This document shows, one piece after another, positions 1-9,617 of a stretch of 25,357 bases of DNA. The DNA is from Burkholderiaceae bacterium. GTDB lineage: Bacteria; Pseudomonadota; Gammaproteobacteria; Burkholderiales; Burkholderiaceae_C. Numbering within the stretch: the stretch's first letter is position 1; each line of letters opens with the position of its first letter. Made by a program: the position numbers and the translations under genes. The notes under the pieces are model-generated. The model worked only from the letters and a program-made list of their open reading frames with translations, had not been told where the DNA came from and did not search any database. The DNA is taken from positions 1-25,357 of the forward strand of contig JALOSD010000008.1 of NCBI GenBank assembly GCA_025458585.1, read 5' to 3'.

Positions 1-132
1 TTCGGCGACAAGCTCAGCGGCACGTGGCTCGGCATCGTCACCGCGCTGAGCACCGGGCTGTTCGGGTTCCTGGTCGCCAGCTCGCTCGTCGAGCGCTGGC
101 TGGGGCCGCCGCGCCGCGACGACGGCGAGTAG
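1..132 (+). CDS. C-terminal tail of an unidentified membrane protein (5' end outside window)
   Basis: An open frame enters the window at base 1 and ends at TAG 130-132, giving 43 residues. The tail begins FGDKLSGTW, has a hydrophobic stretch that fits one transmembrane helix (roughly residues 8-28), then SLVERWLGPPRR and an acidic end (DDGE). This is consistent with the last helix and cytoplasmic tail of a polytopic inner-membrane protein, but 43 residues are too few to name a family. It converges on the minus-strand EamA transporter gene, with about 31 bp between the two stop codons and no clear terminator. Confidence 0.55.
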   Translation, partial: FGDKLSGTWLGIVTALSTGLFGFLVASSLVERWLGPPRRDDGE

Positions 133-152
133 ACCGAAGCCGCCGGCACCTC

Positions 153-176
153 ACGTCGGCACCTTACGTCGGCACC
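153..176. repeat. Short tandem duplication at the 3' end of the EamA gene
   Basis: The 11-mer ACGTCGGCACC occurs at 153-163 and again at 166-176, a 13-bp period. The duplication spans the stop codon (164-166) of the minus-strand transporter gene, so one copy lies in the last codons and the other just after the stop. It looks like a replication-slippage duplication. No function is claimed. Confidence 0.5.
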
Positions 177-1072
177 ACCTTCGGCTGCCGCAGACCCGCT
201 GCCTCGTGCGCCGCGAGCGCGAGCAGCACGACCCCGCCGCCGAGCAGCACCGCCGGCGACGGCGCCTCGCCCGCGCCGAGCCACGCCCAGGCGACGCCGA
301 ACACGACCTCGAGCAGCGCGAGCAGCGACACCTCGGGGGCGCTCAGCACCTTCGCTGCCGTCACCGCGAGCAGGCAGGGAATCGCGAGCTGCACGCCGCC
401 GAGCAGCGCGAGCAGCCCCAGGTCGTGCGCCGAGGCGGCGAACGGCAGCGCGAAGGGCAACGTGCCGGCGGCCGACAGCAGCGCACCGAGCAGCACCGCC
501 GCCAGCATGTCGGGCGGCTCGCCGCCGCGCCCCGGCGCGCGCAGGGCCTGGATCAGCGTCCAGTTGACCGCCGCCGCCACCGGCACGGCGAGCGCGATCG
601 CAACACCCAGCACGTGTTGCGCGCCGGCGCCGCTGACGTCGCGCCCGTACATCCAGCCGATGCCCAGCCCGGCAACGACGATCGCGGCCCAGGTGCGCGG
701 CGCCAGCCTGTGGCCGAGCGCGAGGCGCGCCGCCAGCGCGGTGAACAGCGGCGCGACCGCCATCGTGACGAGCACGTTGGCCACCGTCGTCAGCGTGATC
801 GCGACCATGAACGCCGTGTACATCACGGCCCAGCACACGCCCGACAGCCACAGCGCGCGCCCGCCGCGGCGCAGCGACTGCGCCAGCACGGTCGGCCCGC
901 GCAGCCACGACAGCAGCACGACGAGCGCGAGCGCGTTGAACGCGCTGCGCCAGAACGTGACCTCGAAGCTCGCCGCCGACTCCAGATGGCGCGTGACGAC
1001 GCCGGCGATGCTCCACAGCAGCGCCACCAGCACCATCAATGCCACCGCCCGTCGATGTGTCATGGCATTCAT
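164..1072 (-). CDS. DMT superfamily (EamA domain) transporter
   Basis: The 302-residue protein is almost entirely hydrophobic. It shows the layout of EamA/RhaT-type drug/metabolite transporters: two repeats of about five helices, the first starting RAVALMVLVALLWSIAGV and the second starting near GVAIALAVPVAAAVNW. It includes FWRSAFNALAL, typical of the first repeat. Members export small metabolites or amino acids; the substrate here cannot be told. I chose the ATG at 1070-1072 (MNAMTHRR) because the frame upstream to 1144 reads through a GC-rich hairpin and is poorly protein-like; ATG 1061-1063 is also possible. It follows typA on the same strand after 102 bp, so read-through from that operon is possible, but the function is unrelated. 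Confidence 0.85.
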   Translation of the reverse strand: MNAMTHRRAVALMVLVALLWSIAGVVTRHLESAASFEVTFWRSAFNALALVVLLSWLRGPTVLAQSLRRGGRALWLSGVCWAVMYTAFMVAITLTTVANVLVTMAVAPLFTALAARLALGHRLAPRTWAAIVVAGLGIGWMYGRDVSGAGAQHVLGVAIALAVPVAAAVNWTLIQALRAPGRGGEPPDMLAAVLLGALLSAAGTLPFALPFAASAHDLGLLALLGGVQLAIPCLLAVTAAKVLSAPEVSLLALLEVVFGVAWAWLGAGEAPSPAVLLGGGVVLLALAAHEAAGLRQPKVVPT

Positions 1073-1074
1073 CA

Positions 1075-1127
1075 GGCCGGCGCCACCGGCCTTCGTTCCT
1101 CGAGCTGGTGCCCCCGCTTGGCGGGGG
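1075..1127 (-). terminator. Hairpin cluster between typA and the EamA gene
   Basis: Two inverted repeats lie in the 102-bp gap after typA. CCCCCGC (1111-1117) pairs with GCGGGGG (1121-1127) across a 3-base loop. GGCCGG (1075-1080) pairs with CCGGCC (1086-1091) across 5 bases and ends three bases before the chosen transporter start. Neither is followed by a T-run, so this is not a classical intrinsic terminator. It could weaken transcription, protect the typA mRNA 3' end, or limit translation initiation of the transporter. Confidence 0.4.
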
Positions 1128-1174
1128 TCGCAGGGGTGCCCCATGTCGGCGCGTGCGCGCGCGGCGGGATGCCG

Positions 1175-2988
<1,814 letters not shown>

Positions 2989-2992
<4 letters not shown>

Positions 2993-3942
2993 GAGGGTTC
3001 TCGCGGTTCGAGTGTGTCTGCCACCGCGGCCACCTCGGCCGGGCTGAGCAGGCGGTCGGCGATCAGCTCGCCGGCCGTGATGTGGGCGCTGCCGAGGAAG
3101 GCGCGCGGCTGCGGGCCGTACACGCGCACGGCCGGCGCGTCGGGCAGCCGCACGCGGCGGCGCAGGCCGGTGAGGAAGCGGCCGGCCTCGTCGTCGGGGA
3201 GCGCGACACGCGGCCAGTGCTCCACCAGCACGTCGGGCGGCAGCAGCAGCGCGTCGCGCCGCTGCTCGTCCATCGCCGCCAGCGCCTCGAGGTCGACGGC
3301 GTCGTCGACGCGCAGCGCCCCGCTCGCGGTGCGCCGCAGCGCGGCGAGGTGGGCCCCGCAGCCGAGCGCCGCGCCGAGGTCCTCGGCCAGCGTGCGCACG
3401 TAGGTGCCCTTGCTGCAGGCGACGTCGAGCACGAGCGTGGCGCCGTCGAACGCGACGACGTCGAGGCGCTGAACCGTGACCCGCCGCGGCGCGCGCTCGA
3501 CGGTGACGCCGGCGCGCGCGTACTCGTACAGCGCCCGGCCCTGGTGCTTGAGCGCCGAGTGCATCGGCGGCACCTGCTCGATCGGGCCGACGAAGCGCCC
3601 GCACGCAGCGTCGATCGCGGTGCGGTCGACCGTCACCGGACGGCGTTCGACGACCTCACCCTCGGCGTCGCCGGTGGTCGTCGTCGCGCCGAGCGCGAGC
3701 GTCGCGCGATACGCCTTGTCGGCGTCGAGGCTCGCCTGCGCGAACTTCGTCGCGGCGCCGAAGCACACCGGCAGCAGGCCGCTGGCCAGCGGGTCGAGCG
3801 TGCCGGTGTGGCCCGCCTTCTCGGCGCGGTACAGCCGCCTGGCCTTCTGCAGCGCGTCGTTGCTCGACAGGCCGGCCGGCTTGTCGAGCAGCAGCACGCC
3901 GTGCACGGCACGGCGTGGCAGGCGCGCACGCGGCTCGTTCAC
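2989..3942 (-). CDS. truB: tRNA pseudouridine(55) synthase TruB
   Basis: TruB converts U55 to pseudouridine in the T-loop of tRNAs and also acts as a tRNA chaperone. The 317-residue protein has the family N-terminus (GVLLLDKPAGLSSNDAL). Its catalytic loop is GHTGTLDPLASG with nucleophile Asp50, followed by the KAYRATLALG segment. Start: the codon at 3940-3942 is GTG, preceded by AAGGA at a suitable distance inside the end of rbfA. The rbfA stop lies one base upstream, indicating coupling. The C-terminal part is a PUA-like domain (FLGSAHITAGELIADRLL). It sits in the conserved order infB-rbfA-truB. Confidence 0.97.
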
Positions 3943-3943
3943 C

Positions 3944-4306
3944 TCAATCCTTCGCCTGGCTCTCGTTGGCGCGCCGGATCAATGCGTTCAGCTCGGCGGC
4001 GCGCTCGGTCGTGCGGTCGAAGTGGAAGTGCAGCGTCGGCACGGTGTGGATCGCGAGGCGCTTGAACAGGCCGTTGCGCAGGAAGCCGGCGGCTTCGTTG
4101 AGCGCCACCTCGCACTCGGCGGGATCGCCGACGAGCAGCGAGAAGTACACCTGCGCGTGCGCGTAGTCGGGCGAGACCTCGACGGCGTTGACCGTCAGCA
4201 TGCCCACCCGAGGGTCCTTCAGCTCGCGGATCAGCTCGGCCAGGTCGCGCTGGATCTGGTCGGCGATGCGGAAGCCGCGGTTGGGGATCGAACGCTTGTG
4301 TCTCAT
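3944..4306 (-). CDS. rbfA: 30S ribosome-binding factor RbfA
   Basis: RbfA is a small KH-fold protein that binds the immature 30S subunit near the 5' end of 16S rRNA and helps final maturation, notably in the cold. The 120-residue product has the family features: basic N-terminus MRHKRSIPNRGFRIADQI, then RDLAELIRELKDPRVGMLTV and the KH strand-helix part VSPDYAHAQVYFSLL, ending HFHFDRTTERAAELNALI. The ATG at 4304-4306 is chosen because GGAG lies 7 nt upstream. The longer open frame upstream reads through the intergenic hairpin and was rejected. It lies 67 bp downstream of infB and is coupled to truB. Confidence 0.95.
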   Translation of the reverse strand: MRHKRSIPNRGFRIADQIQRDLAELIRELKDPRVGMLTVNAVEVSPDYAHAQVYFSLLVGDPAECEVALNEAAGFLRNGLFKRLAIHTVPTLHFHFDRTTERAAELNALIRRANESQAKD

Positions 4307-4325
4307 GATGCCGCTCCAGAAAGTC

Positions 4326-4351
4326 GAAGCCCCGCCGGCCGGCGGGGCTTC
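4326..4351 (-). terminator. Perfect 26-bp palindrome (hairpin) between infB and rbfA
   Basis: GAAGCCCCGCCGG (4326-4338) is followed immediately by its exact reverse complement (4339-4351). The transcript can form a very stable stem with a GGCC-centred tip. On the transcribed (minus) strand it is followed by GACTTTCT, only a weak T-stretch, then the rbfA ribosome-binding site. It may act as a partial terminator or an mRNA processing/stability element that lowers rbfA-truB-typA expression relative to infB. Confidence 0.6.
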
Positions 4352-4373
4352 GCGCGAGCGCCGCCGGACCCGG

Positions 4374-7199
4374 TCAGAGGGTACGTGCCACTTCCTTGAT
4401 CTCGAAGAATTCGAGCAAGTCACCTTCCTTGATGTCGCTGTAGTTCTTCAGCTTGATGCCGCACTCGAAGCCTTCCTTGACTTCGCGCACGTCCTCCTTG
4501 ATGCGGCGCACAGAATCGACCTCGCCGGTGTAGACGACGACGTTGTCGCGCAGCAGGCGGAAGCGCGCACCCCGGCGCACCACGCCCGCGGTGACCATCG
4601 AGCCGGCCACCGTGCCGATCTTCGAGGCGACGAACACCTGCCGGACCTCGGCCGTGCCGATGATCTCCTCGCGCTGCTCCGGAGCGAGCAGCCCGCCCAT
4701 CGCCGCCTTCACGTCGTCGACCGCGTCGTAGATGATGTTGTAGTAGCGGATGTCGACGCCGCTGCCCTCGGCGAGCTTGCGCGCGCCAGCCTCGGCTCGC
4801 ACGTTGAAGCCGATGACGACCGCCTTCGACGCCAGCGCGAGATTGACGTCGCTCTCGGTGATCGCGCCCACCGCAGCGTGCACGATCTGCACCTTGACCT
4901 CGTCGGTCGAGAGCTTGAGCAGCGAGGTCGCGAGCGCCTCCTGCGAGCCCTGCACGTCGGCCTTGACGATCAGCGGCAGCGTCAGCACCTTGCCTTCGCC
5001 CATCTGCTCGAACATGTTCTCGAGCTTGGCGGCCTGGCGCTTGTTGAGCGCGACCTCGCGGTACTTGCCCTGGCGGAAGGTGGCGATCTCGCGCGCGCGA
5101 CGCTCGTCGGCGAGCACCATGAACTCGTCGCCCGCCGCCGGCACCTCGGTCAGGCCCTGGATCTCGACCGGGATCGACGGCCCGGCCTCGGACGTGGCCT
5201 TGCCGTCCTCGTCGAGCATCGCGCGCACGCGGCCGTACGAACTGCCGGCGAGCACGACGTCGCCGCGCTTGAGCGTTCCCGACTGCACCAGGACGGTGGC
5301 CACCGGGCCCTTGCCCTTGTCCAGGCGCGCCTCGATCACGAGGCCCTTCGCCGGGGCGTCGACCGGCGCCTCGAGTTCGAGCACCTCGGCCTGCAGCAGC
5401 ACCTGCTCGAGCAGGTCGTCGATGCCCTGGCCGGTCTTCGCCGACACCGGGCAGAACGGCGAATCGCCGCCGAACTCCTCCGGCACGACCTGCTCGGCGA
5501 CCAGCTCGCTGCGCACGCGCTCGGGGTTGGCGTCGGGCTTGTCGATCTTGTTGATCGCGACGACGATCGGCACGCCGGCCGCCTTCGCGTGGTGGATCGC
5601 TTCCTTCGTCTGCGGCATCACGCCGTCGTCGGCGGCCACGACGAGGATCACGATGTCGGTGGCCTTCGCGCCGCGCGCACGCATCGCCGTGAAGGCCTCG
5701 TGGCCCGGCGTGTCGAGGAACGTGATCATGCCGCGCGGCGTCTCGACGTGATAGGCACCGATGTGCTGCGTGATCCCGCCGGCCTCGCCCGCCGCCACGC
5801 GCGACGTGCGGATGTGGTCGAGCAGCGAGGTCTTGCCGTGGTCGACGTGGCCCATGACGGTGACGACCGGCGCGCGCGGCGTCGCCTCGCTCGTCGTCGC
5901 CGCGGCGCCCTCCTCCTCGAGGAACGCCTCGGGGCTGTCGAGCTTGGCCGCGAACGCCTTGTGGCCCATCTCCTCGACGACGATCATGGCGGTCTCCTGG
6001 TCGAGCTGCTGGTTGATCGTCACCATCTGGCCGAGCTGCATCAGCTTCTTGATCACCTCGCTCGCCTTGACGCTCATCTTGTGCGCGAGGTCCGCCACCG
6101 AGATCGTCTCGGGCACGTGCACCTCGTAGACCTGCGCCTCGCTCGGGGCGACGTAGGTCGACTCGCCGTCGCCGCGCTCGCCTCGGCGCGCGCCGCCGCG
6201 CGGCGCCTTCCATCCGCCGCGCGCCGCGCCGGCATCGACGCGCCCCTTCGCCGCGCCGGGACGCTTCGACCCGTCGGCCCAGGCCGACGACATCTTGTCG
6301 GCCTTGACCGACTTCTTGTCGCCCGGCTTGGCCGCAGGCGCCGGGGCTCCGGGCGCGGTCTTCGGCCTGTGGATCGTGCCCTCGATGCCCGCCTTCGCCT
6401 CGGCGGGCTTGGCCTCCTCGGGCTTCTTCGCAGTGAGCACCTTGCGCGGCTGCGCCATCATCGCGCGAATCGCGGCGGCCTCGGCCTCGGCGGCCTTGCG
6501 TCGCTTCTCGAGGTCGGCCATGCGCTGCTTCTCGGCGGCGTCGACGTCGATCGCCTTGACGACGCGCAGCGCCGGCTTCGGTACCTCGGCGGCCGGCGCT
6601 GGTGCCGGCGCCTCGACCGGCGCGGGCTTGGCCTTCGTGCCGGCGGCCTTGGCCGCGGCGGCGGCCTGCTCGGCGGCGGCAAGCTCGGCGGCGGCCCGCT
6701 CGGCCGCCTCGCGGGCACGCACCTCGGCGGCCTCGCGCTCGAGGCGCTCCTGTTCTTCGCGCTGGCGGCGGCGCTCGGCGAGCTCCTCCTCCTGGCGCTT
6801 GAGCAGCTCGGCCTGGCGCTGTGCCTCGAGCTCGCGGCGCTGCAGCTCCGCCTCGTCGATCACCGGCGCCGCGGGCGCCTCCTCGGCGGGCGCCGCCTCC
6901 TCGCGTTTGACGAACACGCGCTTCTTGCGCACCTCGACCTGGATCGTGCGCGCCTTGCCAGTCGCGTCGGCCTGCTTGATCTCGCTCGTGCTCTTCTTGA
7001 CGAGCGTGATCTTCTTGCGCTCGCCGCCGGAGGTGCCGTGCACGCTGCGCAGGTACTCGAGCAGCCGTTCCTTGTCCTGCTCGGTCAGCGCGTCGTCGGT
7101 CGAGGCCTTGCGCACGCCGGCCGACTGCAGCTGCTCGAGCAGCGTCGCCGCCGGGCGGTTCAGCTCGGCAGCCAACTGGGCGACGGTGGTCACAGCCAT
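4374..7199 (-). CDS. infB: Translation initiation factor IF-2
   Basis: IF-2 is the GTPase that delivers fMet-tRNA to the 30S subunit and promotes 50S joining. The 941-residue protein has an N-terminal IF2_N module (about 1-52, MAVTTVAQLAAELNRP). A long, charged, Ala/Glu/Arg/Lys-rich linker with probable coiled coil follows (about 60-345, e.g. around ELLKRQEEELAERRRQ). A second IF2_N module spans about 355-415. The G domain carries GHVDHGKT (450-457), DTPGHEAF (496-503), NKID (550-553) and SAK (586-588), followed by domains II-IV ending DLLEFFEIKEVARTL. Start ATG 7197-7199 has GAGGA 8 nt upstream. It lies 52 bp after nusA, in the classical nusA-infB-rbfA order. The linker is the part most variable between species. 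Confidence 0.98.
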   Translation of the reverse strand: MAVTTVAQLAAELNRPAATLLEQLQSAGVRKASTDDALTEQDKERLLEYLRSVHGTSGGERKKITLVKKSTSEIKQADATGKARTIQVEVRKKRVFVKREEAAPAEEAPAAPVIDEAELQRRELEAQRQAELLKRQEEELAERRRQREEQERLEREAAEVRAREAAERAAAELAAAEQAAAAAKAAGTKAKPAPVEAPAPAPAAEVPKPALRVVKAIDVDAAEKQRMADLEKRRKAAEAEAAAIRAMMAQPRKVLTAKKPEEAKPAEAKAGIEGTIHRPKTAPGAPAPAAKPGDKKSVKADKMSSAWADGSKRPGAAKGRVDAGAARGGWKAPRGGARRGERGDGESTYVAPSEAQVYEVHVPETISVADLAHKMSVKASEVIKKLMQLGQMVTINQQLDQETAMIVVEEMGHKAFAAKLDSPEAFLEEEGAAATTSEATPRAPVVTVMGHVDHGKTSLLDHIRTSRVAAGEAGGITQHIGAYHVETPRGMITFLDTPGHEAFTAMRARGAKATDIVILVVAADDGVMPQTKEAIHHAKAAGVPIVVAINKIDKPDANPERVRSELVAEQVVPEEFGGDSPFCPVSAKTGQGIDDLLEQVLLQAEVLELEAPVDAPAKGLVIEARLDKGKGPVATVLVQSGTLKRGDVVLAGSSYGRVRAMLDEDGKATSEAGPSIPVEIQGLTEVPAAGDEFMVLADERRAREIATFRQGKYREVALNKRQAAKLENMFEQMGEGKVLTLPLIVKADVQGSQEALATSLLKLSTDEVKVQIVHAAVGAITESDVNLALASKAVVIGFNVRAEAGARKLAEGSGVDIRYYNIIYDAVDDVKAAMGGLLAPEQREEIIGTAEVRQVFVASKIGTVAGSMVTAGVVRRGARFRLLRDNVVVYTGEVDSVRRIKEDVREVKEGFECGIKLKNYSDIKEGDLLEFFEIKEVARTL

Positions 7200-7251
7200 G
7201 GGAGAGTTCCTCGGGATAGTTGCCGGTGGCGCGCGATGAGTGCGGTGTGCC

Positions 7252-8730
7252 TCAGGCGGTAAACCAGTGCTCGCGCGCCTTCATGATCAGGGCCTTCGCC
7301 GCCTCGTCGTCGATCCCGGTCATCTCGGTCAGCTCGTCGACCGCCAGGTCGGCCAGGTCGTCGCGCGTGTGGATGCCGCCGTCGGCGAGCCTGGAGATCA
7401 GATCGGGTGTCAGGCCGTCGAGGTCCCGCAGGTCCTGCGACACCTCCTCGACCCGCTCCTCGCGCGCGATCTCCATCGTCAGCAGCGCGTCCTTCGCGCG
7501 GGTGCGAAGCTCGTTGACGGTGTCCTCGTCGAAGGACTCGATTTCGAGCATCTCCGACATCGGCACGTAGGCCACTTCCTCGAGGCTGGTGAAGCCCTCG
7601 GCGATCAGGATGTCGGCGACTTCCTCGTCGACGTCGAGCTTGTCGACGAACAGACGCCGCACCGAGTCGCTCTCCTGCGCCTGCTTGGCCGCCGACTCCT
7701 CGGCGGTCATGATGTTGATCCGCCAGCCGGTCAGCTCGCTGGCCAGGCGCACGTTCTGGCCGCCGCGGCCGATCGCGATCGCGAGGTTCTCCTCGTCGAC
7801 GACGACGTCCATCGCGTGGCGCTCCTCGTCAACGACGATGCTCTGCACGTTGGCCGGCGCCAGCGCGCCGATGACGAACTGCGCCGGGTCGTCCGACCAC
7901 AGCACGATGTCGACGCGCTCGCCGGCGAGCTCGTTGGTGACCGCGTTGACCCGCGAGCCGCGCACGCCGACACAGGTGCCGATCGGGTCGACGCGGCGGT
8001 CATGGCTGACGACGGCGATCTTGGCGCGGCTGCCCGAGTCGCGGGCGCAGCTCTTGATCTCGAGCAGGCCCTGCTCGATCTCGGGCACCTCCTGGCGGAA
8101 CAGCTCGATCATGAAGCCCGGCGCCGCGCGCGAGAGCATGATCTGCGGCCCGCGCGCCGTCGGATCGATGCCGAGGAGGAACGCGCGCACGCGGTCGCCC
8201 GAGCGCAGGTTCTCCTTCGGGATCATCTCGCTGCGCTTGAGGCGCCCCTCGACGCGACCGCTCTCGACGATCACGTCGCCCTTGTCGAGCCGCTTGACGG
8301 CGCCGACGAAGATCTTCTCGCCGCGGGCGAGGAAGTCCGACAGCAGCTGCTCACGCTCGGCGTCGCGGATCTTCTGCAGGATGACCTGCTTGGCCGCCAT
8401 CGCGCCGATGCGCCCGATCGGCACCGAGTCGATCGGCTCCTCGATGTAGTCGTCGACCTCGATGTCGGCGATCTGTTCCTGCGCTTCGAAAAGCAGGATC
8501 TCGGCGTCGGGAATCTGCAGCCCGGCCTCGTTGGCGACGACGTGCCAGCGGCGGAAGGTCTCGTAGTCGCCGGTCTCGCGATCGACCGAGACGCGGATGT
8601 CGACCTCGCCGCCGTGCAGCTTCTTCGTCGCCTGCGCCAGCGCAGCCTCGACCGCACCGAACACGACTTCGCGATCGACGTTCTTCTCGCGCGAGATCGC
8701 GTCGACCAGCATCAGCATTTCGCGATTCAT
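7252..8730 (-). CDS. nusA: Transcription termination/antitermination factor NusA
   Basis: NusA binds RNA polymerase and nascent RNA and modulates pausing, intrinsic termination and rRNA antitermination. The 492 residues match the proteobacterial length (E. coli 495). Visible domains in order are: the N-terminal RNAP-binding domain (MNREMLMLVDAISREKNV); an S1 domain (around FVGAVKRLDKGDVIVESG); KH1 (around VDPIGTCVGVRGSRV); KH2 (AIAIGRGGQNVRLASELTGW); and two C-terminal helix-hairpin-helix acidic repeats. The second repeat ends GIDDEAAKALIMKAREHW. Start ATG 8728-8730 is preceded by GGAGG about 9 nt away and overlaps the rimP stop by 4 nt (ATGA). In E. coli NusA autoregulates this operon; the leader terminator noted here makes the same plausible. 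Confidence 0.98.
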   Translation of the reverse strand: MNREMLMLVDAISREKNVDREVVFGAVEAALAQATKKLHGGEVDIRVSVDRETGDYETFRRWHVVANEAGLQIPDAEILLFEAQEQIADIEVDDYIEEPIDSVPIGRIGAMAAKQVILQKIRDAEREQLLSDFLARGEKIFVGAVKRLDKGDVIVESGRVEGRLKRSEMIPKENLRSGDRVRAFLLGIDPTARGPQIMLSRAAPGFMIELFRQEVPEIEQGLLEIKSCARDSGSRAKIAVVSHDRRVDPIGTCVGVRGSRVNAVTNELAGERVDIVLWSDDPAQFVIGALAPANVQSIVVDEERHAMDVVVDEENLAIAIGRGGQNVRLASELTGWRINIMTAEESAAKQAQESDSVRRLFVDKLDVDEEVADILIAEGFTSLEEVAYVPMSEMLEIESFDEDTVNELRTRAKDALLTMEIAREERVEEVSQDLRDLDGLTPDLISRLADGGIHTRDDLADLAVDELTEMTGIDDEAAKALIMKAREHWFTA

Positions 8731-9374
8731 TCCCTTCGACCTCCGTCTGCCCCGTCGCCCTCGGGCGCCGGTTCGGCGGGCCGCGCCCGCCGTCCCTTGA
8801 AATCCACCACCGGCACGAGCCGGGCCTCGCGCACCTCGTCGAGCGCGAAGTCGAGCGCGCGCTCGCCGCCGTCGAACACGACGCGCCAGCCGCCTTCGCG
8901 CGCCTGCAGCGTGCCGCGATACCGGCGGCGCCCCTCGAACGCAGCCTTCAGGGTGACGTCGACCTCGACGCCGGCGAACCGTTCGTAGTCGGCCGGCCGG
9001 CGCAGCGGCCGGTCGAGGCCCGGCGACGACACCTCGAGCCGCGCGTAGTCGCAGCCCTCGACCTCGAGCACGTACTGCAGCTGGCGCGTCACGCGCTCGC
9101 AGTCGTCGACGGTCACGAAGGCCGAATCGTCGCCCGGGTAGCGGTGCCCCGGCAAGCGGTCGATCGTCACGCGCAGCAGCCCCGCCGCCGCGCGCTCGAC
9201 GTCGACGAGGTCGTAGCCCAGACCGGCCACCGTGCGCTCGACCGCCTCGATCCAGCGGCCGCCCGCGCCCGTCGCGACCGCCAGCCGGTCGCCCGGCGCA
9301 CCGCAGGACTCGTCACCGAGGCGCGGCCCTGCCCGCCTACCCGATCCCTCGGGCGAGCCCGCACCCGCACCCAC
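8727..9374 (-). CDS. rimP: Ribosome maturation factor RimP (start uncertain)
   Basis: RimP assists 30S maturation. Family-typical sequence runs from WIEAVERTVAGLGYDLVDVE through LLRVTIDR, VTVDDCERVTRQLQYVLEVE and YARLEVSSPGLDRPLR to a C-terminal SH3-like domain ending VPVVDFKGR. The last residues (EGDGADGGRRE) are low complexity. Homologs start only a few residues before the WIEAVERT segment, but no ATG, GTG or TTG lies there in frame. The nearest in-frame candidates are GTG 9372-9374 (used here, 215 residues), GTG 9423-9425 and TTG 9444-9446, none with a clear ribosome-binding site. A non-standard start such as CTG 9282-9284 cannot be excluded. It overlaps nusA by 4 nt and is the first gene of the operon. 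Confidence 0.88.
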   Translation of the reverse strand: MGAGAGSPEGSGRRAGPRLGDESCGAPGDRLAVATGAGGRWIEAVERTVAGLGYDLVDVERAAAGLLRVTIDRLPGHRYPGDDSAFVTVDDCERVTRQLQYVLEVEGCDYARLEVSSPGLDRPLRRPADYERFAGVEVDVTLKAAFEGRRRYRGTLQAREGGWRVVFDGGERALDFALDEVREARLVPVVDFKGRRARPAEPAPEGDGADGGRRE

Positions 9375-9448
9375 CCGACCACCGCGCGGGGCGGATCGGG
9401 GTGCTCGCGGCGATGGCCTGGACACGGTCGGTAGGGTGGCGATCAAGC

Positions 9449-9480
9449 AAAAAAAATGGGCTGGATGACACCGCCCATTT
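9449..9480 (-). terminator. Intrinsic terminator (putative attenuator) in the rimP-nusA leader
   Basis: On the minus strand AAATGGGC (9480-9473) pairs with GCCCATTT (9461-9454) across an 11-nt loop, and a run of eight T residues (9456-9449) ends the structure. This is a textbook Rho-independent terminator. It begins only about 20 nt after the predicted transcription start of the rimP operon promoter and precedes every candidate rimP start, so it should act as an attenuator. On the plus strand it has only three Ts and is not expected to work for fabI. Attenuators upstream of rimP/nusA are known in other proteobacteria. Confidence 0.8.
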
Positions 9481-9507
9481 GCACTACAGCGTTTCAGTGA
9501 ACGTCGG

Positions 9508-9536
9508 ATTATAGGCAAGGCGCGAGCCCTGTTCAA
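9508..9536 (-). promoter_or_regulatory. Sigma-70 promoter of the rimP-nusA-infB operon
   Basis: On the minus strand there is TTGAAC (9536-9531), a 17-bp spacer, then a perfect TATAAT (9513-9508). The predicted start is near the G at 9502. It points into rimP and away from fabI. The -10 hexamer and spacing are consensus and the -35 matches four of six positions, which is rare in such GC-rich DNA, so a strong housekeeping promoter is likely. Confidence 0.85.
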
Positions 9537-9617
9537 GCGCCGTGCCGGCAGGCCATGCCCTGCGAGGGCCGCGTGCGAGAATCCGGCGCCTTGCGACCGA
9601 CGACCACTGGAGCGACG

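Noticed and set aside
4307..4423. Longer RbfA start upstream of 4306
   Set aside because: It would read through the 26-bp hairpin and overlap infB; the family N-terminus begins MRHKR with GGAG just upstream.
4188..7262. Long plus-strand open frame opposite infB
   Set aside because: It mirrors infB codon structure and has repetitive Leu/Arg/Asp composition; infB is unmistakable on the minus strand.
9441..9480. Poly-A/hairpin as a fabI regulatory or mobile-element end
   Set aside because: The T-run is on the minus strand directly after the rimP promoter, so it fits an intrinsic terminator; no transposase or flanking repeats are present.
9555..9617. Earlier in-frame ATG for FabI
   Set aside because: The extra 21 residues are not FabI-like, and numbering from ATG 9618 places Tyr146, Tyr156 and Lys163 exactly as in E. 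coli.
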